Assembly (NCBI GenBank): GCA_014534155.1
Contig: JACVSB010000011.1
Location: 1 to 18,041 of the forward strand
DNA: 18,041 nucleotides
Source of the DNA: Thermoleophilia bacterium
Lineage (GTDB): Bacteria; Actinomycetota; Thermoleophilia; Gaiellales; Gaiellaceae
Direction of reading: 5' to 3'
The position numbers and the translations under genes are program-made. Below, piece after piece: positions 6,873 through 12,210 of this stretch; the stretch's first letter is position 1, and each line of letters opens with the position of its first letter. The notes below the pieces were generated by a model. That model was not told where the DNA came from and did not search any database. It saw only the letters and a program-made list of their open reading frames with translations.

Positions 6873-7674
6873 TGAGCACCTCCTTCGCGAGTTGCCGGTA
6901 GGCCTCGGCCGCTTGCCCGCTCGGGTCGTACTTGAGCACGGACGAGCCCTGGACGGGTGCCTCGGCATACCGGATCGTCTTGCGGATCCGCGTCTCGAAG
7001 ACGAGGTCGCCGAAGCTCTCCTTCAGCATCTCGATCGCCTCGCGCGAGTGCAGCGTGCGCGAGTCGTACATCGTGGGCAAGATCCCGCGGATCTCGACCG
7101 TCGGGTTCAGGTTCTCGCGAATCATCGAGAGCGTTCCCTCGAGCTGGACGAGCCCGCGGAGCGAGAGGTACTCGCACTGGACGGGCACGATGACGGCGTC
7201 CGCCGCCGTGAGCGCGTTGATGGTCAGGAGCCCGAGCGAGGGAGGCGTGTCGACGAGGACGTAGTCGTAGCTCCCCCGCACGGGAAGCATCGCCTTCTGG
7301 AGCGCGCGCTCGCGCCCGATCATGCTCGAGAGGGCCAGCTCGGCGCCCGCAAGGTCGATCGAGGAGACGGCGATGTCGACCTCGGCGCGGTGGATCACGT
7401 CCTGGATCGGCACCGAGCGGACGAGCACGTCGAACATCGACCGCTGCACGTCATCCGGGTTCATCCCCTGGCTCATCGTCAGGTTCCCCTGGGGATCGAG
7501 GTCGACGATGAGAACCTCGTGGCCGAGCTCCTTGAACGCGACGGCGAGGTTGAGCGTGGTGGTCGTCTTGGCCACGCCACCCTTCTGGTTGGCCAGCGCG
7601 ATGACCTGCCCCAAAGTCGCTCCTTGTGAGGACGTCCCGTCGAGCGGACGCGAGAGGTGGTTCAGAAGGCTCAC
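6838..7674 (-). CDS. parA: ParA/Soj-family ATPase
   Basis: Deviant Walker A ATPase of the ParA/Soj/MinD group, 278 aa with the start chosen. Such proteins dimerise on ATP, bind DNA non-specifically and position chromosomes, plasmids or other cargo. Seen: [19 protein letters not shown] with the signature lysine in KGGVAKTT (31-38; the usual Soj form is KGGVGKTT), [11 protein letters not shown] (Walker A'), and [18 protein letters not shown] (Walker B region). The GTG at 7674 has AAAGGGG 4 nt upstream and follows an extended -10 box by 17 nt. A TTG at 7614, just before GQVIALANQ and 5 nt after a perfect AAGGAG, is a credible alternative giving 258 aa. No parB is adjacent; the partner gene is ftsZ, overlapping by 35 nt. 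This favours a division-site or segregation role over a plasmid system. Confidence 0.92.
   Translation of the reverse strand: MSLLNHLSRPLDGTSSQGATLGQVIALANQKGGVAKTTTTLNLAVAFKELGHEVLIVDLDPQGNLTMSQGMNPDDVQRSMFDVLVRSVPIQDVIHRAEVDIAVSSIDLAGAELALSSMIGRERALQKAMLPVRGSYDYVLVDTPPSLGLLTINALTAADAVIVPVQCEYLSLRGLVQLEGTLSMIRENLNPTVEIRGILPTMYDSRTLHSREAIEMLKESFGDLVFETRIRKTIRYAEAPVQGSSVLKYDPSGQAAEAYRQLAKEVLNGASARAREHA
6879..6885 (-). promoter_or_regulatory. Perfect Shine-Dalgarno (AAGGAGG) for ftsZ inside parA
   Basis: Minus-strand AAGGAGG lies 6 nt before the ATG at 6872 and is embedded in parA codons for Lys-Glu-Val near its C-terminus. It decides the ftsZ start in favour of 6872 over the internal ATG at 6845, and shows that ftsZ is translated from the parA message. 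Confidence 0.8.
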
Positions 7675-7691
7675 GGAGCCCCTTTCGGGTG

Positions 7692-7700
7692 AGGCTAGCA
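7692..7700 (-). promoter_or_regulatory. Predicted extended -10 promoter (TGCTAGCCT) of parA-ftsZ
   Basis: Minus-strand TGC followed by TAGCCT matches the extended -10 form TGnTAnnnT. It is 17 nt upstream of the GTG at 7674, which leaves room for the AAAGGGG ribosome binding site. No -35 is evident, as is common with extended -10 promoters. Confidence 0.45.
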
Positions 7701-7741
7701 CAATCCTTCCGCCCCGCCCCTACCGCGAGGAAGGGCGAACG

Positions 7742-7769
7742 AGAAGGGCGGGCCTTCGCCCGCCCTTCT
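7742..7769 (-). terminator. Perfect 12-bp GC-rich hairpin, probable terminator after the DUF4383 gene
   Basis: AGAAGGGCGGGC (7742-7753) and its exact reverse complement (7758-7769) flank a 4-nt loop, giving a 28-base hairpin. It begins 23 nt after the stop of the minus-strand DUF4383-type gene and ends before the parA promoter. There is no U-tract on either strand, which is usual for terminator-like hairpins of high-GC actinobacteria. It would insulate parA-ftsZ from upstream transcription. Confidence 0.7.
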
Positions 7770-7792
7770 GCGGATGCTCGGCGACCGCTGCC

Positions 7793-8248
7793 CTACGCGC
7801 GCGCCGGGCTATCGGCGACGACGCGTCGGCTGAGCAGGAAGCCGATCGCGATCATCGCCACGCCGAGCAGGAAGTGCAGCCAGTTCGCGGCCGTGTTGAC
7901 GCCGATGAAGTTGGCCGAGCTCTGGAGGTCGATCACGAGCCCGTAGATCCAGATCGCGATGTAGACCACGCCGCCCCAGATGAAGTAGTTCTTCGAGGCC
8001 GCCCAGCTTGCTGCCGCCGCGAAACCGGCCACCGCGTAGAGGCCGTGCACGATGTTCTCGAGCACGTTCACGCCGAAGAGGCCGAGCACCTTCGCTCCCA
8101 CGTCGTCGAACGTCGTCAGCCGGTCGTAGTCCGTCGTGATTCCCGGGATGAACCCGAGGATCGTGACGAGCGCGAACACGATCCCGAAGAGCATCGCCGC
8201 CCGCTGGATGTCCGTCCGCTCGCGCCCGAGGGCACCTTCCCTCCGCAT
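7793..8248 (-). CDS. DUF4383-type four-helix integral membrane protein
   Basis: A 151-aa membrane protein with four hydrophobic segments (about residues 17-35, 52-80, 88-107 and 121-140), resembling the DUF4383 family found widely in actinobacteria. Matching features are the RAAMLFGIVF start of helix 1, a soluble loop with TTDYDRLTTF, NVLENIVHGLYAVAGFAAA in helix 2, and NFIGVNTAANWLHFLLGVAMI in the last helix. The function of the family is unknown; it acts in the cytoplasmic membrane. The ATG at 8248 has a strong AGGAGG 4 nt upstream, so unlike many genes here it has a leader. A weak stress-sigma-like promoter is possible upstream. It is followed by a strong hairpin, so it appears monocistronic. 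Confidence 0.85.
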   Translation of the reverse strand: MRREGALGRERTDIQRAAMLFGIVFALVTILGFIPGITTDYDRLTTFDDVGAKVLGLFGVNVLENIVHGLYAVAGFAAAASWAASKNYFIWGGVVYIAIWIYGLVIDLQSSANFIGVNTAANWLHFLLGVAMIAIGFLLSRRVVADSPARA

Positions 8249-8252
8249 ACCG

Positions 8253-8258
8253 CCTCCT
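8253..8258 (-). promoter_or_regulatory. Shine-Dalgarno (AGGAGG) of the DUF4383-type gene
   Basis: Minus-strand AGGAGG lies 4 nt before the ATG at 8248. It fixes this start against the much longer open frame that runs upstream across the divergent gene. Confidence 0.75.
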
Positions 8259-8288
8259 GTCTTTCGAGTCGAAGTCGAGCCCGGACGG

Positions 8289-8312
8289 TTCCCCCGCCGG
8301 GACAACCGAAAC
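8289..8312 (-). promoter_or_regulatory. Possible SigB-like promoter (GTTT-N14-GGGGAA) of the DUF4383-type gene
   Basis: On the minus strand GTTT (8312-8309) is followed after 14 nt by GGGGAA (8294-8289), loosely resembling the actinobacterial stress-sigma pattern GTTT-N14..16-GGGTA. The -10 half is imperfect, and such patterns arise readily in GC-rich DNA, so this is only a suggestion. Confidence 0.2.
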
Positions 8313-8411
8313 GGTCTCGCCGGCGGCCTACACCAGCACGTACCTAGCCGTGGCCGCGCCCCGCGGATGGAGCCCGCGGCGCGCTGCCCCGGGGGACCGA
8401 GTGCGTCCGCG

Positions 8412-8440
8412 TTGTGCCTAGCGAAGCAGGCGCGTATCGT
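8412..8440 (+). promoter_or_regulatory. Predicted promoter (TTGTGC-N17-TATCGT) of the secreted Vps62-like gene
   Basis: TTGTGC (8412-8417) and TATCGT (8435-8440) are separated by 17 nt, a canonical spacing. The expected transcription start falls about 0-4 nt before the GTG at 8451. This supports a leaderless or near-leaderless message and the choice of GTG 8451 as start. Confidence 0.4.
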
Positions 8441-8450
8441 CGTCCAAGCG

Positions 8451-9515
8451 GTGAACCGCCGACCGGGAACCGGCAGACGAGGAGGTGCTGCGATCGAAGC
8501 TCGGTCGAGGACGTCCGGCCACGCGACACGCGTCGGCTGCCCTGTCCCGCCTCTCGCGATCGCGCTCAGCGTGGCGGCAGCTGCACTCGTCGTGCTCGCG
8601 TTCGCAGCAAGCGCGCGTGCGAGCACCGACGACCGGCTCCTCGCAAAGCACCGGCCGATCCTTGTCTTCCACCCCGGCGAGGAGTTCCGGCCGACAAGCG
8701 TCGAACGGTTCGTCCGCGATTCGACGCTCGAAGTTGCGACGAGCCCCACCACGTGGACCGTCGTCGATCCTGCGCCGACGGCGGACACCCTTCCAACGGC
8801 GAGCCCCCCGGTTTGGCGGCTGAACCAGCGGAACTGCTCCCCGAGCGCGCCGCTCGGCGGCCTCGCGTGCTACGTCGCGGCCGCGTCCGATGCGCGCGAC
8901 GCCCTCGTCTACGGGCGGGTGGCGAGGGAGGGTCGGAAGACGGTTCTCCAGTACTGGCTCTTCTACTACGCGAACGTCTACCGCTACCCGTTCGCGCCCC
9001 TCGGTGCGCTCTGGCAGGCGCACGAGGGCGACTGGGAAGTCGTGAACGTCGTTCTCGGCCCCGGCGAGCGCCCCGTCGCCGTCGCTCTCAGCCAGCACTG
9101 CTCCGGCGAGGTGCGCCGCTGGAACGCGGCTCCGCGAAGAGGCCGGCACGCCGTCGTGCGGGTCGCGCTCGGGTCGCATGCCAACTACTTCGACGCGGGC
9201 CTGCACGAGATCCAACAGGCGTGTGTGCCGCCGGAAGTCCTCGCGTTCTTCGCCCGAGCGCAGCTGCCGCTACCGGCCGACGTCGCCGCCTCGACCACCG
9301 TCAAGGAGGCGAGGCAGCTCGGCCAGGACTTCGAGGTGCGGGAGATCGGCGACGGCCCGCCGCCGTGGGTCGCCTTCCCCGGGTTCTGGGGCGAGCTGGA
9401 GTACTTCCACGCGCCGCCGCCGATCGGAACGGTTCCGTTCGGCCCCGCCCCGCTGGGTCCCGCCTTCCACCGCGTGTGGGACGCGCCGCTCGCCACGATC
9501 GCCGGCTGGCAGTAG
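8451..9515 (+). CDS. Secreted/anchored Vps62-like (DUF946-type) protein
   Basis: A 354-aa exported protein. After a long basic N-terminal region there is one hydrophobic segment (about residues 33-54) ending in ASARA-STDD, a plausible signal peptidase I site near residue 57. The mature part carries the hallmarks of the Vps62/DUF946 group: RPILVFHPGEEFRP (68-81), LQYWLFYYAN (166-175), HEGDWE (191-196), GSHANYF (241-247) and a late FPGFWGE. The family is spread through fungi, plants and bacteria and is functionally unproven; the conserved His/Asp/Glu residues suggest metal binding or hydrolysis, which is inference. Four cysteines (129, 140, 217, 258) could form disulphides outside the cell. The start at GTG 8451 rests on the upstream promoter; the open frame continues further upstream without family similarity. 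The gene is divergent from the DUF4383-type gene. Confidence 0.8.
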   Translation: MNRRPGTGRRGGAAIEARSRTSGHATRVGCPVPPLAIALSVAAAALVVLAFAASARASTDDRLLAKHRPILVFHPGEEFRPTSVERFVRDSTLEVATSPTTWTVVDPAPTADTLPTASPPVWRLNQRNCSPSAPLGGLACYVAAASDARDALVYGRVAREGRKTVLQYWLFYYANVYRYPFAPLGALWQAHEGDWEVVNVVLGPGERPVAVALSQHCSGEVRRWNAAPRRGRHAVVRVALGSHANYFDAGLHEIQQACVPPEVLAFFARAQLPLPADVAASTTVKEARQLGQDFEVREIGDGPPPWVAFPGFWGELEYFHAPPPIGTVPFGPAPLGPAFHRVWDAPLATIAGWQ

Positions 9516-9533
9516 GAGAACGGGGCGAACGCC

Positions 9534-9551
9534 CGCTCGTGCCGCCGAGCG
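9534..9551. terminator. Weak 6-bp hairpin between convergent genes
   Basis: CGCTCG and CGAGCG are paired around a 6-nt loop, followed on the plus strand by a short ATTTC. It lies between the stops of the Vps62-like gene (plus) and the 85-aa gene (minus) and could serve either. Stem length is marginal for such GC-rich DNA. Confidence 0.3.
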
Positions 9552-9580
9552 AGCATTTCGACGAGCACCGACGTCCCGAG

Positions 9581-9838
9581 TCATGTGCGCTCGGGCGAAG
9601 AGCGAACGGCTTCGAGTGGGAGGAGGGTTGTACCTGGACGAGCGGCGTTCGCCCGCGCCCGGCAGTCCGCTAGGAGCTTGCGCGCTCGCTCCGTGCCGGT
9701 CGGCTCCACCGCCAGCCACGCCTCCCCTTCCGCGAGGAGCGAGCGCAGTTCGAGGCGAAGCGCCGCGGGGGGAGCGCCCTCGGCACGCAGGCGTTCGATC
9801 CGCTCGAGCCGCTCGAGGACCGTTCGCGCCTCCTCCAT
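9581..9838 (-). CDS. Uncharacterised 85-aa helical protein
   Basis: I do not recognise a family. The first 43 residues form a charged, heptad-like helix (MEEARTVLERLERIERLRAE, then LRLELRSLLAEGEAWLAVE), followed by a second Arg-rich helix with ARKLLADCRARANAA and a short tail. No signal peptide or membrane segment is visible, so a small cytoplasmic helical-hairpin or coiled-coil protein is likely. It is the last gene after the lhr-nei group, 34 nt downstream of the 72-aa membrane protein. The minus-strand TACGGT box ending 6 nt before its ATG suggests it can also be made from its own leaderless transcript. High third-position GC and the conserved-looking helix support a real gene, but the evidence is modest for its size. 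Confidence 0.6.
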   Translation of the reverse strand: MEEARTVLERLERIERLRAEGAPPAALRLELRSLLAEGEAWLAVEPTGTERARKLLADCRARANAARPGTTLLPLEAVRSSPERT

Positions 9839-9844
9839 CCCCTC

Positions 9845-9850
9845 ACCGTA
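9845..9850 (-). promoter_or_regulatory. Predicted -10 box (TACGGT) of the 85-aa gene, leaderless-type
   Basis: Minus-strand TACGGT fits TANNNT and ends 6 nt before the ATG at 9838, so transcription would start on the A of ATG. The GAGGGG between box and ATG directly abuts the start codon and is too close to act as a ribosome binding site. Confidence 0.45.
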
Positions 9851-9872
9851 CGCCTGCGGCGCCCGCGGAACG

Positions 9873-10091
9873 TCACGGATCGTCGCGCCCCGCGCCGGAT
9901 TGCGTGCCGAGAGCGTCGCGCCTGCAGGTCCGGAGGAAGACGACGACCGCGACGACCGCCCCCACGACCCCGACCCCGACAGACGGCCAGGTGCGATCGA
10001 GCGCGGAGAAGAGCGCGAGCACGAGGCCCAGCCCGGCGGCGACCGCCAGCGAGCGGCAGCGGCGGGCTCGCGCGAGCTCCCGCGCGTTCAT
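9873..10091 (-). CDS. Small two-helix membrane protein (72 aa)
   Basis: Unrecognised family. An Arg-rich cytoplasmic N-terminus (ARELARARRCR) precedes two hydrophobic helices (about residues 14-31 and 37-54) joined by a short DRTWPSVG turn. An Arg/Cys-containing segment and a polar tail follow. The positive residues on both ends favour both termini being inside. The ATG at 10091 overlaps the stop of the 419-aa gene as ATGA, indicating translational coupling and a likely joint function with that protein. Its size, coupling and clean hydropathy support it as a real gene. Confidence 0.68.
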   Translation of the reverse strand: MNARELARARRCRSLAVAAGLGLVLALFSALDRTWPSVGVGVVGAVVAVVVFLRTCRRDALGTQSGAGRDDP

Positions 10092-11347
10092 CCCGTAGCG
10101 ACGACGCGCCCCGCAGCGGTCTGCGCGCGCGGACGCACGCCGAGCAGGACCTCGTCCAGGCACGCCACGAGGCCCATGCGCGAGTCGTGCAGAAGCGTCT
10201 CGACGAGCGCCCGGCGGACCGCGTCCTCCGCCCGCGAGCCCGGTCCGTCGCCGTCGACGAGGGCCCGGAGGGCGGTGACGAGGGCTTCGCGCTCCCGACC
10301 GCTCTCGCCCAGGAGGACGGCGGCTCGCATCGCCGCCGCCCACGCTCCCTCCTCGCAGCCGAGGAGCACCTCGAGCGCCTCCCGGAGCTCGTCGGCGCGA
10401 ACCGGGCCCTCGTGGAAGAGGGCGAGCTCCCAGCGGTCGAGCGCCTCGAGCACGTCCGCGTCCGCCCCGGCGGCAAGACGCTGCTGCAACTGGACGACGA
10501 GGCGCGCTCGGAACGGATCGAGCCTCGTCGGCTCGCCCGGGGGCAGCTGTGCGGCGACCGGCGGGACCGGGCGGACGCCGTAGGGCCGCCAGTCGAGGCG
10601 CTCGAAGATGACGGGCCCGGCGGCGATCGCACCGGCGGTCGCGAGCCGAAGCGCCGTGACGGCGCGCGCGACCTCGGCCGGCGCATCGGGGACGAGACAC
10701 GCCGTCGACTCGAGCGTGCTCTCGAGCTCGAGCACGAGCGTCCGGTCCACCTCGCGGCCGAAGTCGCGCGGGAGGAGGCGGGTCGCCTCCGGCCAGATCG
10801 AGGCGATCTCGCCGTTCGCTGCCGGGCGCGCGCGCATGCCGCGGCCGAGCTCACTCTCGGCGCCGGCGGTCAGGCCGACGAGCGGCACGAGCGCCGTGTA
10901 GACGCGCGTCGTGCCGAAGAGCGAACGCTCGAGCTCGGCGTAGGCGCGCTCGAACGCGCCGTCGTCCCAGTCAAACCCGCCGCAGCCTTCCGCGGTCCGG
11001 GTGAGCAGGGGCACGAGGACCGCCCGCCTGAGCGCCTCGTCCTCACCGGCTCGCTCGCCCACGTGGGCGCGGGCGAAGATCCCCGCCGCCGGCTCGTCCT
11101 TCAGGGCGACGAGCGCATCGCGCGCGTCCTCACGGAGCACGAGGCGGTCGGCCCGGAGCGCCACGAAGGCGCCGACGAGCGGCCGGTACTCGTAGAGCGT
11201 GGGCCGGCCGGGCGCCGCGTGCTCCTCGAGCGAGACGGGTAGCTCGGCGCCCGCCTCGAGCTCGGCGCCGAGCTCGAAGAAGGCGCCCAGGCAGAAGGCG
11301 CGCAGGGCGCGAAGGAGAGACGGCGAGCGCGGGGCGTGCGAAAGCAC
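10088..11347 (-). CDS. Uncharacterised 419-aa protein downstream of lhr-nei
   Basis: No family is recognised. The protein is soluble, with no signal peptide or membrane helix. The N-terminal part has LYEYRPLVGAFVALRADRL (about residues 51-69), followed by a segment with GCGGFDWDDGAFERAYAELERSLFG. The middle contains LLPRDFGREVDRTLVLELE and a Trp/Tyr-containing FERLDWRPYGVRPVPPVA. The last 130 residues look wholly helical (LDRWELALFHE, then AAMRAAVLLGE, then RALVETLLHD). The general look is of a two-domain protein with an alpha-helical C-terminal bundle, but I see no catalytic motif I can name. The start is GTG at 11347, the only start codon between the nei stop and this frame's first 15 codons; no ribosome binding site is close, so the start is less sure. 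It follows nei by 44 nt and overlaps the 72-aa gene by 4 nt. Confidence 0.78.
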   Translation of the reverse strand: MLSHAPRSPSLLRALRAFCLGAFFELGAELEAGAELPVSLEEHAAPGRPTLYEYRPLVGAFVALRADRLVLREDARDALVALKDEPAAGIFARAHVGERAGEDEALRRAVLVPLLTRTAEGCGGFDWDDGAFERAYAELERSLFGTTRVYTALVPLVGLTAGAESELGRGMRARPAANGEIASIWPEATRLLPRDFGREVDRTLVLELESTLESTACLVPDAPAEVARAVTALRLATAGAIAAGPVIFERLDWRPYGVRPVPPVAAQLPPGEPTRLDPFRARLVVQLQQRLAAGADADVLEALDRWELALFHEGPVRADELREALEVLLGCEEGAWAAAMRAAVLLGESGREREALVTALRALVDGDGPGSRAEDAVRRALVETLLHDSRMGLVACLDEVLLGVRPRAQTAAGRVVATG

Positions 11348-11391
11348 GCGGACGGTTACGCGCCCGCGAGCTTCGTTCCTGCCTGGGAGCG

Positions 11392-12210
11392 CTACAGCTC
11401 GCGGGGCCTCACGTGGCCGGAGGGGGACTCGCTCGTGTCCCGGGTGGGTCGTCCCGCACGAGCGGGCGCGGTTTCCGGCAACGGCTGGCACGCCGGACAC
11501 CAGTACGCGATCCGAGCGTCGTCGCCCTGCGGCCAGGACTCGATCGGCGTGCCGCAGCGCGGGCACGGCCGTCCGCTCCGTCCATAGACACGGCGCCGGC
11601 GGTCCCCCTCGCGCATGGCGCGCGCCGTGGTAGCAAGGACGTGTTCGAGCGTACGGTCGTCGACGTCGCGCAGCCGCGCCCACGGCGAGACCCGGGAGAG
11701 GAAGAGGCCTTCGGCCTTCCACATGTTCCCGATCCCCGCCACGAGCCGCTGGTCGAGGAGCGCCTCGCCGAGCTCGCGCCCCTGCCGCGTTGCGCGCAGC
11801 CGCGCGAGCATCGCGGAGGTGTCCGGCGGAGCGCGCATCACGTCGGGCCCGAGCTGCGCAAGGCGGTCGTGGCGAGCGCGCGCGAGCTCGAGCAGCGGGC
11901 CGTTCCAGAGGACTGCCGCGAGTCCCGCGGCGCGCAGGACGAGCCACGGGCGCCCGAGGATCGGCTGGCCCGCGGGTTGCACCCGCCAGCGCCCGCTCAT
12001 CCGCAGGTGGCTGCGCATGAGAAGGCCGCCCTCGAAGCTGAAGAGGAGGTTCTTGCCGAGGGCCTCCACCCGCTCGAGCGCCAGGCCGTCGATCGCGTCC
12101 GCGACCCCGAGCGCGCGCGCACGTCCGTGCACCGACTCGGCGCGGATCACGTGCCCGACGAGCGGCTGCAGGCGTGCGGCCGCGCGGTGGAGCGTATCCC
12201 CCTCAGGCAC
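11392..12210 (-). CDS. nei: Nei/Fpg-family DNA glycosylase-AP lyase (endonuclease VIII-like, Nei2 type)
   Basis: A 272-aa base-excision-repair enzyme that removes oxidised bases and cleaves the abasic site. Seen: PEGDT at the N-terminus with catalytic Pro2 and Glu3 (the PEGDT form is typical of endonuclease VIII-type rather than Fpg PELPE), Lys53 in ALGKNLLF as the beta-turn lysine, the helix-two-turn-helix LLDQRLVAGIGNMWKAEGLF (151-170), and a C-terminal zinc finger with Cys216, Cys219, Cys238 and Cys241. A 30-residue tail after the finger is probably disordered. The GTG at 12210 overlaps the lhr stop by 8 nt (GTGCCTGA), so it is translationally coupled to the helicase. In mycobacteria lhr and nei2 are likewise neighbours, which supports a shared repair role. 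Confidence 0.93.
   Translation of the reverse strand: MPEGDTLHRAAARLQPLVGHVIRAESVHGRARALGVADAIDGLALERVEALGKNLLFSFEGGLLMRSHLRMSGRWRVQPAGQPILGRPWLVLRAAGLAAVLWNGPLLELARARHDRLAQLGPDVMRAPPDTSAMLARLRATRQGRELGEALLDQRLVAGIGNMWKAEGLFLSRVSPWARLRDVDDRTLEHVLATTARAMREGDRRRRVYGRSGRPCPRCGTPIESWPQGDDARIAYWCPACQPLPETAPARAGRPTRDTSESPSGHVRPREL

Noticed and set aside
6872..6968. An upstream extension of ftsZ to 6968
   Set aside because: The added residues come from parA codons in another frame; a perfect AAGGAGG 6 nt before 6872 marks the true start.
6838..7674. A plasmid or prophage partition module
   Set aside because: No parB, replication gene or mobility gene is nearby, composition matches the neighbours, and the partner gene is ftsZ.
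10088..11347. A HEPN/ApeA-like RNase reading of the helical C-terminal part of the 419-aa protein
   Set aside because: No R-x4-6-H motif is present at the expected place; RALVETLLH has seven residues between Arg and His, so the resemblance is only general helicity.
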